From an uncultured Chitinophagaceae bacterium (GTDB lineage Bacteria > Bacteroidota > Bacteroidia > Chitinophagales > Chitinophagaceae): 13,782 bases of DNA. The stretch is from positions 1-13,782 of the forward strand of contig CAMPGT010000090.1 of the NCBI GenBank assembly GCA_946885665.1. Reading direction: 5' to 3'. The notes beneath the pieces were generated by a model. It was not told the DNA's origin. It worked only from the letters and a program-made list of their open reading frames with translations, and did not search any database. Position 1 is the stretch's first letter, and every line of letters starts with the position of its first letter. The position numbers and the translations under genes are program-made. Shown here piece by piece: positions 6,317 to 13,782 of the stretch.

Positions 6317-6577
6317 ATGAAACTATCCTATCGAATCGCATTAATTACCGTGGTCATTTGTTTTGTGATCGCGCTGTTGTTTACGGCCGGCCAGCTGGAC
6401 ATGCTTTTCCTGGCTGTTCTGGGCGCGGTTTTTACGATTAGCAGTGCCCTGGTTGTTTTTATAGGCGTGTTGTCGCATGGACCGGAATATCGCAAAGGAT
6501 TTTTTTTAACCGCCGGCATATTGCTTCTGTTAGGAGTAGGAATATGCGGCCCCATGCTGATAAGCGCCATGGTATAA
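6317..6577 (+). CDS. Small membrane protein with about three transmembrane helices
   Basis: An 86-residue, very hydrophobic protein. Likely membrane segments are residues 4-24, 27-50 and 60-84, with a short charged loop (HGPEYRKG) between the second and third. I do not recognise the family. It starts at ATG 6317, 28 bases after the Tes-like stop, and its end is 17 bases before the next ATG, so it sits tightly in the operon. By position it could be a partner or anchor for the Lgt-like/Tes-like pair, but nothing in its sequence shows that. Confidence 0.75.
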   Translation: MKLSYRIALITVVICFVIALLFTAGQLDMLFLAVLGAVFTISSALVVFIGVLSHGPEYRKGFFLTAGILLLLGVGICGPMLISAMV

Positions 6578-6594
6578 AATATAAAATCGTTGCT

Positions 6595-7509
6595 ATGTCA
6601 TTTAAAGTTTATCTGTTTAAAAAATATGCCGCATGCATTTTTGCCTGCTTAATGATGTTTTCCGGCGGGATCTTTGCGCAGGCTTCTGCAGGCACGCAAA
6701 AGATCTTTGCAAAAAATAATATTGTTGCGTGGTGCATTGTGCCGTTTGATTCAAAGAACAGGGGGCCCGAAGAAAGGGCGGTCATGCTGAACGAACTCGG
6801 GATTACAAAGCTGGCTTACGACTGGCGCGAAAAACACATTGCCGAGTTTGATGCAGAACTCGCAGCGCTAAAGAAACATCATATTCGTCTCCAGGCATTT
6901 TGGATGCTCTCGGGCACACACCCGCAAAACGACAAAAATCTACAGGCGGCATTCGACTTCCTCAAACGCAACAAAGTAAAAACGCAGATCTGGTACATGT
7001 TTGTGCATCCGAAAAATTTCGATCGCCTTACACAGCAGCAGAAACTGGATACCGCCGTAAAAGCGGTCCGGTATGTTGCCCAACGCGCAGCGGCCATCGG
7101 CTGCCGGTTGGGTTTGTATAACCATGAAGGATGGTACGGAGAACCGGAAAATCAACTGGCCATTTTGAAAGAACTAAACGATCCCAACGTGGGGATGGTT
7201 TACAATTTTAACCACGCCCAGCAGCACACCGAACGGTTTGCAGAATTTTTTCCTGACATACTTCCTCATCTTATCGCCCTCAACCTCGCCGGACTGAAAA
7301 AAGGCGACCAGCATATTTACCCGATTGGCGAGGGCGACAGCGAAAAAGAAATGATACGGACGGTATGGAAGAGCAGTTTCAAAGGGCCGATCGGTATCAT
7401 CAATGAAGACACCGATCCTGATGCGGAAACAGGATTGAAGATGAATATGGCAGGATTAAAATCCATACTGCAGCAAATTGGCGCGCAAGACGAAGCGAAT
7501 ACATATTGA
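6595..7509 (+). CDS. Secreted sugar phosphate isomerase/epimerase-like TIM-barrel protein
   Basis: A 304-residue protein of the xylose isomerase-like/AP-endonuclease-2 TIM-barrel superfamily. Residues 1-29 form a signal peptide, with basic start, hydrophobic core CIFACLMMFSGGIF and AQA near the cleavage site. The mature barrel starts with KNNIVAWCIVPFD. Probable active-site strands include LYNHEGW (174-180, H177 and E178), YNFNHA (203-208, H207) and IINEDTDPD (268-276), placed where family members bind a divalent metal and the sugar. ATG 6595 is preferred over ATG 6544 because it puts the signal peptide at the true N-terminus and avoids overlap with the small membrane gene. Exported members of this superfamily are common in Bacteroidota and often accompany oxidoreductases and keto-sugar hydrolases. 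Isomerase activity on a phosphosugar is unlikely outside the cytoplasm, so the familiar name should not be taken literally. Confidence 0.85.
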   Translation: MSFKVYLFKKYAACIFACLMMFSGGIFAQASAGTQKIFAKNNIVAWCIVPFDSKNRGPEERAVMLNELGITKLAYDWREKHIAEFDAELAALKKHHIRLQAFWMLSGTHPQNDKNLQAAFDFLKRNKVKTQIWYMFVHPKNFDRLTQQQKLDTAVKAVRYVAQRAAAIGCRLGLYNHEGWYGEPENQLAILKELNDPNVGMVYNFNHAQQHTERFAEFFPDILPHLIALNLAGLKKGDQHIYPIGEGDSEKEMIRTVWKSSFKGPIGIINEDTDPDAETGLKMNMAGLKSILQQIGAQDEANTY

Positions 7510-7579
7510 CAAATCATAGGCACTTTAAACAAAAAAACATTGCAATAATTTTCATGAGTTCTGTTCAAATATTTGTGCT

Positions 7580-9583
7580 TTGAAAAAAATTATCATCGCC
7601 GTTTTGCTGTTCGCAGCTTGTTCCGACAATCAGCAATTTGCGTTACCCTCAACTGGCCAATTGGCCGCACAATATTTCGGCGAAGACAGCCAATGGTACG
7701 TCGACAACGTTCCCTTCTTCGAGTGCTCCGACAAACAAATTGAGCAGGTGTATTATTACCGATGGAAGTTATATAAGGCACATATCCGCAACGTTGGCCC
7801 CGACCAGTTTGTGATCACAGAATTCATTAACCATGTGCCATGGGACAGGGAACCTTACTGCACCATCAACGCAGCGGCGATGCATCATATTTACGAGGGC
7901 CGCTGGCTGCGCGACAACCGCTATCTCGACGGGTACATCAACTACATGTATCACGACGGCGGTAATAACCGGCAGTATAGCGAGAGTGTTGCAGATGCAG
8001 CTTATGCGCGCTACCTCGTTAATGCCGATTCCGCTTTTATTGTGCGCCAGCTCGACAGCATGAAGAGCGTATACCAAGGATGGTCGGACCACTGGGACAG
8101 CTCGAAACACTTGTATTACATCGCGGCCATGCCCGATGCCACCGAATACACCATCGCCTCTATTGATGCCTCCGGCGGAAAGGATGGATTTGAAGATGGT
8201 GAGGCGTTTCGACCAACAATAAACAGCTACCAGTATGGCAACGCGAAGGCGATAGCCGCTATCGCTGCACTCGAAGGTGATGCGGACACCCGCCAGGAAT
8301 ATGTACAAAAAGCAAATGCATTAAGGCAACGTGTGCTGCACGACCTATGGAACGATTCACTAAAACATTTTACCGACCGGTTTAAAGTGGATAATCGCTT
8401 TGTGCATTACTGGAACTTTATCCGTGGCCGCGAACTGGCGGGCTTAATTCCCTGGTATTTCAATTTGCCCGCAGACAGCTCGCGTTATTCCGCGGCATGG
8501 CGCCATGCAACAGACACATCACAATTGTTGGGTAAATATGGTTTTCGTACCAATGAGCCTTCATATGAGTATTATTTTAAGCAATTCGTGTACTTCGAAG
8601 GCAAACGCGGCAGCCAGTGGAACGGTCCGAGCTGGCCCTATCAATCCAGCCTGGTGCTCAATGGCATGGCCAATGTGCTGAACAACTACAACCAAAACGT
8701 AATCGCCGCTTCCGATTATTTACAATTGCTTCGTCTCTACACCGGTCAGCACTACCTGCCGGACGGACGCATCAATCTCGTTGAGAATTATGATCCGAAC
8801 AATGGCGGGCCCATCGTGCATTACTATTGGAGCAACCACTACAATCACTCGTCTTATAATAATCTAGTCATCACCGGGCTTTGCGGTATCCGGCCGTCTG
8901 AAGGCTCTGCGCTTACCATTCATCCGCTCGTAGACAGTTCCATCAAGTATTTCTCTTTGCAGGACGTGATGTATCATGGCCACCGCCTTACGCTTGTGTA
9001 TGACGAAGATGGTAACCACTATAAAGCGGGGAAAGGGCTGACGGTATGGGTAGATGGTAAGAAAGTTAAGCCGGTTGCAGCGCGCGGGTCTTACAAGATT
9101 AACGCAGGCCCCGCCATCATCAAAAAGTCATCGCCGCACGCGGCAAACGTTGCCCTGAATATCCGCAGGAAAGAATTTCCGGTGCCCTCTGCTTCGATAA
9201 ACACCGTACCCGATTCGCTTTACCAGGCCGTCGATGGCCGCATTTGGTACTTTCCGGAGATCAGCAACCGGTGGACGACCCTGGGATCAACGGCTCCGAG
9301 TGATTGGTATGCACTCAATTTTGGAGAGCCGCGCGAAATTTCTACCGTGAAAATTTATCCCTTCGCTGATGGCAAAACTTTTTTCTTGCCCGATTCGCTG
9401 TCGATAGAACTTCAAAGTGATGGCGAATGGAAATCTGCCGGTAAAGTGCAACACACTCCTGCAAGGTTGCTTCGCAACACTGCCAATACCATTCAATTCA
9501 TGAAAACAATGGCTACGGGCATCAGGATAAATGTAAGGCACGGATCAAAAGCAGCAGCTTTGGTGGAAGTGGAATGTTACTGA
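7580..9583 (+). CDS. Lipoprotein glycoside hydrolase (MGH1-like, alpha/alpha toroid) with discoidin-like C-terminus
   Basis: A 667-residue predicted outer-membrane or periplasmic lipoprotein. The leader MKKIIIAVLLFAAC has a lipobox with C14. Residues about 40-440 resemble the six-hairpin glycosidases (MGH1/GH63-like): PWDREPYCTINAA (87-99), the acidic stretch FEDGEAFRPTINSYQYGNAKA (204-224) and RGSQWNGPSWPYQSS (343-357), the last especially typical. A beta domain follows (about 445-515). Then comes a region like F5/8 type C (about 540-667, including AVDGR and WYALNFGEPREISTVKIYPF), probably a carbohydrate-binding module. The start is TTG 7580; no in-frame ATG or GTG places the signal peptide better. 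Seventy bases separate it from the isomerase-like gene, and TAATTTTC at 7546-7553 is a 7/8 match to a -7 box, so it may have its own promoter. The substrate is unknown, perhaps a plant or microbial glycan. Convergent with the next gene, seven bases apart. Confidence 0.85.
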   Translation: MKKIIIAVLLFAACSDNQQFALPSTGQLAAQYFGEDSQWYVDNVPFFECSDKQIEQVYYYRWKLYKAHIRNVGPDQFVITEFINHVPWDREPYCTINAAAMHHIYEGRWLRDNRYLDGYINYMYHDGGNNRQYSESVADAAYARYLVNADSAFIVRQLDSMKSVYQGWSDHWDSSKHLYYIAAMPDATEYTIASIDASGGKDGFEDGEAFRPTINSYQYGNAKAIAAIAALEGDADTRQEYVQKANALRQRVLHDLWNDSLKHFTDRFKVDNRFVHYWNFIRGRELAGLIPWYFNLPADSSRYSAAWRHATDTSQLLGKYGFRTNEPSYEYYFKQFVYFEGKRGSQWNGPSWPYQSSLVLNGMANVLNNYNQNVIAASDYLQLLRLYTGQHYLPDGRINLVENYDPNNGGPIVHYYWSNHYNHSSYNNLVITGLCGIRPSEGSALTIHPLVDSSIKYFSLQDVMYHGHRLTLVYDEDGNHYKAGKGLTVWVDGKKVKPVAARGSYKINAGPAIIKKSSPHAANVALNIRRKEFPVPSASINTVPDSLYQAVDGRIWYFPEISNRWTTLGSTAPSDWYALNFGEPREISTVKIYPFADGKTFFLPDSLSIELQSDGEWKSAGKVQHTPARLLRNTANTIQFMKTMATGIRINVRHGSKAAALVEVECY

Positions 9584-9590
9584 TTCGGGC

Positions 9591-10019
9591 CTACAGCGCA
9601 GCCAGGGGTTGGCCCTGGGGGAGACCTTCTGCCGAATAATACAGCACCAGTTGTTCACCCGATATTTTTTGGGCATTGAGTATTTCCTTTACAGGGATAT
9701 TCATTTGTGCAGCTTCACCTTCAGCATCTTTGAACCTCCACTCCTTCACAATTTTACCGTCATCATTTCTCAGGGTGATGCTTCTTGCCTTTGCCGTCTT
9801 TCCAGGCGCGTTGCATTGCGAGTAACGGATGGACAGCCTGTCGGCAGCGTTTGCATCAGTCAGGTTTAGATCCTGCAACTGGAGGGGCTTATCTAAAGAT
9901 TGCCGGACAACTAATTTGTTGTTCAGGTAGATTTCGTAGCTGTCCACTCCAACGTTGCTGTGGAACGTGAACAATGCCGCAAAAAAGGTGGATAAAACTT
10001 TTACAGATAAACTAAGCAT
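9591..10019 (-). CDS. Small secreted hypothetical protein
   Basis: A 142-residue protein with a hydrophobic N-terminal signal sequence (about residues 5-18, VKVLSTFFAALFTF). The mature part begins VDSYEIYLNNKL and is rich in beta-forming and charged residues, with RNDDGKIVKEWRFKD in the middle. I know of similar small exported proteins in Chitinophagaceae, but none with an assigned function. It has one cysteine (in SQCNAPG) and no lipobox. It is transcribed away from the LytS kinase gene across a 189-base spacer. That makes it a candidate target of the adjacent LytTR regulator, by position only. Confidence 0.78.
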   Translation of the reverse strand: MLSLSVKVLSTFFAALFTFHSNVGVDSYEIYLNNKLVVRQSLDKPLQLQDLNLTDANAADRLSIRYSQCNAPGKTAKARSITLRNDDGKIVKEWRFKDAEGEAAQMNIPVKEILNAQKISGEQLVLYYSAEGLPQGQPLAAL

Positions 10020-10208
10020 AAAATAGATTTTTGATGGTTTGTAATGGATAACACTAACAAAGAGAAATGATCCTGGTTTTATACGGAAAAACGTTTGACG
10101 TAACGTGTCGTTTACCTGATGAAATATGCTGGCAGCGATTCATCACGTTTTTCGTGTATTTTGAATAAATTATTTTCACCATACCGATAAATTCCTGTAC
10201 TTTTTAGT
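10020..10208. promoter_or_regulatory. Divergent intergenic region with candidate operator repeats
   Basis: This spacer separates the small secreted protein (minus) from the LytS gene (plus), so it should hold both promoters. Repeats seen are AAACG (10089-10093) facing CGTTT (10109-10113), with two ACGT units between them (10098-10101 and 10103-10106), and CACG-TTTTT-CGTG at 10144-10156. ACGTTT words recur in both. They could be binding sites for the LytTR regulator. No exact TAnnTTTG box was found for either gene. Confidence 0.4.
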
Positions 10209-11213
10209 GTGCACCGTATACTGAAATACAGGTTGGATCATGTTGCTTTCTGGACGGTCACTTTTCTGTTTTATGCATTTACCAGGAAGGAACTGCTGTC
10301 CACATCAGGATGGTTTTATTTTGCGGCTGATGTGTTACTCCGCAACGTGCTGCTGGCGGCTACCTGCTACCTGAATATCTATCTTTTGTTCGAGCGCCTT
10401 TTCAGGAAAGGGAAATACCTTGGTTATGTTACGGCGCTGATTGGCTTGCTGGCCGCGTACACTGCTCTTCAAAACGGTATTGGCGCGTTGCTCCGGCAGG
10501 ATGCAGCCGGCGATGTGCTGTACAATACATACTACAACTTTTCGATAGGCATATTTTATATTGCCTTTACGTTGGCGCTTGAACTGAGCAAAAGATGGTA
10601 CCAGCAGCAATTGCTGTTGCATAAAATACAGACCGAGAAACTGGAAGCGGAACTTCAATACCTGAAGGCGCAGTTGAACCCGCATTTTTTGTTCAATTGC
10701 ATCAACAGCATTTTCTTTCAGATCAACAAGGAAAATTCGGCTGCAAGGGAGTCGCTTCAGCAATTCTCCGACCTGCTGAGATACCAGTTGTACGAATGTA
10801 ATGGTGAACAGATCTTAATTGAGAAGGAAATGATGTACCTGAAGAGTTATGTTGACCTCCAGCGCCTGAGAAAAAACAACAGCAGGATATTTTTTAATGC
10901 ACATGATGATGTGAAGGGGTTTTACATTGCTCCGCTCCTTTTGCTTCCGTTCGTCGAAAATGCGTTTAAGCATGTTGCCGACGAGGCCGACGCAGAAAGA
11001 ATTATTGACGTTGATATACAACGCGAAAACGGTTTGCTGGTGTTCAGGATTACCAATACGGCCGACTTTTCTGCGCAAAACAGCGAAGACCGCGGTATCG
11101 GGTTGAAGAATGTTCGAAGAAGGCTCGATCTGCTGTACAATGACCGGTACACGCTCAACATAGAAAAAACGATGGCGGAATATTCCGTAAAGCTGCAGAT
11201 TAAATTATCATGA
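10209..11213 (+). CDS. LytS/YehU-type sensor histidine kinase
   Basis: A 334-residue membrane histidine kinase of the His_kinase (PF06580) type. Residues 1-130 hold about four transmembrane helices (near 12-28, 35-60, 70-95 and 108-126), then a coiled linker (130-152). The phosphoacceptor motif is LKAQLNPHFLFNCINSI with H159. The ATPase N-box is LPFVENAFKH (E250, N251) and the G-box is RGIGLKNVRRRLDLLY (295-310). There is no large extracellular sensor domain, so the signal is probably sensed in or at the membrane. The start is GTG 10209; no ATG precedes the first helix. The response regulator begins four bases after its stop, so the two are one operon and almost certainly a cognate pair. Confidence 0.93.
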   Translation: MHRILKYRLDHVAFWTVTFLFYAFTRKELLSTSGWFYFAADVLLRNVLLAATCYLNIYLLFERLFRKGKYLGYVTALIGLLAAYTALQNGIGALLRQDAAGDVLYNTYYNFSIGIFYIAFTLALELSKRWYQQQLLLHKIQTEKLEAELQYLKAQLNPHFLFNCINSIFFQINKENSAARESLQQFSDLLRYQLYECNGEQILIEKEMMYLKSYVDLQRLRKNNSRIFFNAHDDVKGFYIAPLLLLPFVENAFKHVADEADAERIIDVDIQRENGLLVFRITNTADFSAQNSEDRGIGLKNVRRRLDLLYNDRYTLNIEKTMAEYSVKLQIKLS

Positions 11214-11217
11214 TCCC

Positions 11218-11922
11218 ATGATTACCTGCATGATCATAGAAGACGAGCCGCTGGCACGCAAAGGAATGCTGGAATATATTGCGATGGTGGATTTTTTGCA
11301 GGTGACCGGCGTATATGAAAACGCAAAGCAGGCATACCCGGCCCTCGAAAAGCAGGCCGCACAGCTTGTTTTCCTCGACATTGAGCTGCCCGGCCCGTCG
11401 GGAATAGATTTATTGAGATCATTGAAAATATCTCCGCTGGTCATATTTACGACCGCATACCCGGATTATGCCATTGAAGGATATGAATTGGACGCGATTG
11501 ATTACCTGCTGAAGCCCATCCTGCCGCCACGGTTTTTAAAAGCAGTGAATAAGGCGAAGGAAATAATCGAGTGGAAAAAGATGGACCACGTCAACGATGC
11601 GGACCACCTGTTCGTGAAAGAGAATGGCCGGTACACAAAGGTGCTATACAAAGACATTTTATTTGTGGAGGCGCTTCAAAATTATGTGGCGCTGCACCTG
11701 CAGGGTAAAAGGCTTATCACTTACAACACGCTTTCGGTTCTCGAAAAGCAGTTGCCTGCAACACAGTTTATGCGGATACATAAATCTTACATTGTTTCAG
11801 TCGATCGTATCGTTGCCATCGAAAAGAACATGGTGACGCTGCCAAATGCCGTCGTTCCCGTGAGCCGCAACATCAAAGATGAGTTGATGAAGAGGCTGGA
11901 CAACAAGCTCCTGAAGCGATAA
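11218..11922 (+). CDS. LytTR-family response regulator
   Basis: A 234-residue response regulator. The receiver domain (1-120) has the acidic pocket E8, D9, E10, phosphoacceptor D54 (VFLDIELPG), T79 and K99. The LytTR DNA-binding domain spans about 129-230, with VKENGRYTKVLYKDILFVEALQNYV and FMRIHKSYIVSVDRI (184-198) typical of the family. LytTR proteins bind short imperfect direct repeats, usually upstream of exported-protein or envelope genes. The ATG at 11218 follows the kinase stop by four bases. Its 3' end is convergent with the DUF2723 gene with only three bases between stop codons, leaving no room for a terminator. Confidence 0.95.
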   Translation: MITCMIIEDEPLARKGMLEYIAMVDFLQVTGVYENAKQAYPALEKQAAQLVFLDIELPGPSGIDLLRSLKISPLVIFTTAYPDYAIEGYELDAIDYLLKPILPPRFLKAVNKAKEIIEWKKMDHVNDADHLFVKENGRYTKVLYKDILFVEALQNYVALHLQGKRLITYNTLSVLEKQLPATQFMRIHKSYIVSVDRIVAIEKNMVTLPNAVVPVSRNIKDELMKRLDNKLLKR

Positions 11923-11925
11923 CGG

Positions 11926-13782
11926 CTACATCTTCTTTTCCCATTCGCTGATCTGGTGCAGCAGTTGGTACGAAGACAGGATGTCGTTCGCAAATGCAGA
12001 TTGCCCCGGGCTCAACGAACCGTAGCCATTCTGCAGTTGCTGGTAGGCATTGTTTGCGAGCTGATCGCTGTTCATTCCTTCTTCTCCCAACGATGCATAA
12101 TACGTCATCTGCTGCTCAAGATCCTTTTTCAGGGAGGCGGCCACTTTATTTGCAAGCTGCGCATCGCCGGCAGCGTAACAGACATAGAGAAAGCGGGCGG
12201 CTATTATATCATGCGTGTTGCTTCTGCCTGTGGCGCCATACGGATAATCCCGTTCATCGCAGGCGGCATCGATGCGCCGCAGCAATTGCCTTGCTTTTTC
12301 TTTTTGTCCGTGAGCAGCGAACTGCAGGGCCACCTGTGCATAACCGAGGCGAATAAGGTTGAGGCGGCGGCGGTTCTCTTCGTCGTAATAAATTCCTTTT
12401 TTCCCGGTACTGCCGAACTCGAATTTGTGCATCATATTTTGGAAAGCCAGGTCGTAGTTCACAGGAACATCCTCCTCTTCGTTGACAACCGGCACCAGGC
12501 GGTAGGTCAACCCTTCCTGGCGCACATATTTATCGAGGCCGAGACCGATGGGGCCCGACATGGAAGTAAAGCAAATCGGCCGGTTCCAATCGCCGTTGGC
12601 AATCAGCGAAAGTATCAGCAGGTCGCTGCGAAGCAGGTACGTTTTCTTCGACAGATCGATTTTTATTTCGCTGGCAACCGGGTCTCCTGTTTTTACGACA
12701 CCGCTTTTAAGAGCAGCTTCTTTATCGACCGGCATCACAAATTTTCTGACGGGTGTGATGTTGTATTGAATGCCTTCTTCGCTGGTGGTTACATATTTCG
12801 GGTCGTCGCTGGCAAGTATGTTTTTCAGGGCCGAAGGCAGGTCGTAGAACTTGTCTTTGTCGAAGCCCGGCATTTCCGCGAAATACATGACCTCCCTGTT
12901 GTCGCCCTGCACCTGCTTTTTGGTGAATGCCAGATGGTAAGGGTCGCTTTCGTTCACCTTATAACGCAACTGGTTCATGTACCAGTCGCTTCCAACGAGT
13001 GTGTTGACGATTACGCGCACGTCGGGGCGAATTCCTTCCACTTCCTGCGCATACCACAGGGGATAGGTGTCGTTATCTTCGTAGGTCAATAAAATGGCGT
13101 TTGGAGGGCAGCTTTCCAGGTAATTTTTTGCCATGTCGCGCGCCAGTGTTCTGCCGCTGCGGTCATGATCGTCCCATTCTTCCCGCACCATCCATCCCGG
13201 CACGAGTAAAATGCAAAGCAGTGCGGCGGTTGCTGTTGCATACCGTTGCTTCATGATCTGCGTAAACAGGTTGGTTACGAGGATCACGCCGAGGCCGATC
13301 CAGATGGCAAACACGTAGTAGGATCCCACATAAGCGTAATCCCGTTCGCGCGGCTGAAAGCCGGCCTGGTTGAGATAAACGACGATGGCCAGACCGGTGA
13401 AAAAGAAGAGCAGGCCGTTCACGATAAGGTCGTGCCGGTTCTTCTTGTATTGAAGAAAAATACCGGCTATGCCCAGCAGCAGTGGCAACATGAACAGGCG
13501 GTTGTAAGATTTATTATCCTTGTGAATGCTGTCGGGCATTTTGCTTTGATCGCCATGCATCATGTTGTCAACAAACGAAATGCCGCTCACCCAGTTGCTG
13601 TCGCGCGCATTGCCGAGGCCCTGCACATCATTTTGCCTGCCGGCGAAGTTCCACATGAAGTAGCGCAGGTACATCCATCCCGCCTGGTAGTTAACAAAGT
13701 ATTTGAGATTGTCGCCCAGTGTTGGGGATTCCCCTTCTTCCATATTTGCGAACGTGCGGTAACAAAGTTCCTGCTGCCGGTC
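11926..13782 (-). CDS. DUF2723 (glycosyltransferase family 117-type) membrane protein, C-terminal part
   Basis: The visible 618 residues are the C-terminal part of a DUF2723 protein; the frame stays open through 13782, so the start lies beyond the right edge. Full members usually exceed 1,000 residues, with the catalytic N-terminal membrane domain first, which is missing here. Recognisable patterns are YQAGWMYLRYFMWNFAGRQNDVQG, RERDYAYVGSYYVFAIWIGLG and ILLTYEDNDTYPLWYAQEVEGIRPDVRVIV. Four membrane helices lie between residues 83 and 185 counted from the methionine at 13743, then a large soluble part of roughly 400 residues, presumably periplasmic. Its last 150 residues are helical and may form TPR-like repeats. 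The family is proposed to attach sugars to proteins, by analogy with protein O-mannosyltransferases. The methionine at 13743 is internal and not the start. Confidence 0.88.
   Translation of the reverse strand, partial: DRQQELCYRTFANMEEGESPTLGDNLKYFVNYQAGWMYLRYFMWNFAGRQNDVQGLGNARDSNWVSGISFVDNMMHGDQSKMPDSIHKDNKSYNRLFMLPLLLGIAGIFLQYKKNRHDLIVNGLLFFFTGLAIVVYLNQAGFQPRERDYAYVGSYYVFAIWIGLGVILVTNLFTQIMKQRYATATAALLCILLVPGWMVREEWDDHDRSGRTLARDMAKNYLESCPPNAILLTYEDNDTYPLWYAQEVEGIRPDVRVIVNTLVGSDWYMNQLRYKVNESDPYHLAFTKKQVQGDNREVMYFAEMPGFDKDKFYDLPSALKNILASDDPKYVTTSEEGIQYNITPVRKFVMPVDKEAALKSGVVKTGDPVASEIKIDLSKKTYLLRSDLLILSLIANGDWNRPICFTSMSGPIGLGLDKYVRQEGLTYRLVPVVNEEEDVPVNYDLAFQNMMHKFEFGSTGKKGIYYDEENRRRLNLIRLGYAQVALQFAAHGQKEKARQLLRRIDAACDERDYPYGATGRSNTHDIIAARFLYVCYAAGDAQLANKVAASLKKDLEQQMTYYASLGEEGMNSDQLANNAYQQLQNGYGSLSPGQSAFANDILSSYQLLHQISEWEKKM

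Noticed and set aside
6544..6594. Upstream start for the isomerase-like gene
   Set aside because: It would bury the signal peptide behind 17 charged residues and overlap the small membrane gene.
7769..8308. 179-residue minus-strand open frame
   Set aside because: It is antisense to the glycosidase domain; a by-product of codon bias.
11956..13092. 378-residue plus-strand open frame
   Set aside because: It lies wholly antisense to the DUF2723 gene, whose protein has clear family patterns. The antisense product has no recognisable domain.

Overview
The window looks like a chromosomal segment of a Bacteroidota bacterium, most likely family Chitinophagaceae or a near relative. Supporting signs are a LytS/LytTR two-component pair, an AraC regulator with a DUF6597-type N-terminus, a DUF2723/GT117 membrane protein, a signal-peptide-bearing sugar isomerase-like TIM barrel, TAnnTTTG-type promoter elements, A-rich leaders, and four genes with GTG or TTG starts. 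No rRNA, tRNA, CRISPR array, transposase or phage gene was seen. Family assignments come from recognising motifs, not from a database search.

Layout, left to right. (1) Positions 130-2498 hold a compact plus-strand cluster: a SAM-dependent methyltransferase with an N-terminal winged helix, a small cupin, and an AraC-type regulator, closed by a clear intrinsic terminator. (2) Positions 2535-2920 are non-coding. The first part is GT-rich, with repeated TGGTTTTTC words and a telomere-like G-quadruplex-capable block. (3) A minus-strand D-2-hydroxyacid dehydrogenase with a Tat-type leader (2921-4009) faces away from (4) a plus-strand run at 4137-9583. That run contains an Lgt-like integral membrane protein, a radical SAM protein resembling tetraether synthase (Tes/MJ0619), a small three-helix membrane protein, a secreted sugar isomerase/epimerase-like TIM barrel, and a lipoprotein glycoside hydrolase with a discoidin-like C-terminus. 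(5) A small secreted minus-strand protein (9591-10019) is divergent from a LytS-type histidine kinase and LytTR response regulator (10209-11922). (6) The C-terminal 618 residues of a DUF2723 protein run in from the right edge (11926-13782, minus strand).

The most interesting element is the Lgt-like/Tes-like pair. The two genes overlap by 8 bases and are followed closely by a small membrane protein. Tes makes carbon-carbon bonds between lipid tails, and Lgt moves diacylglyceryl groups from phosphatidylglycerol. A coupled pair of relatives in a Bacteroidota genome therefore suggests an uncharacterised lipid- or lipoprotein-modifying pathway. The Lgt-like protein lacks the histidine expected before the conserved Gly-Gly, so it probably does not perform the ordinary lipoprotein reaction. 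The chemistry is inferred and the substrates are unknown.

The downstream secreted isomerase-like protein and lipoprotein hydrolase probably act on glycans outside the cytoplasm. They may be a separate module sharing read-through transcription rather than part of the lipid system.
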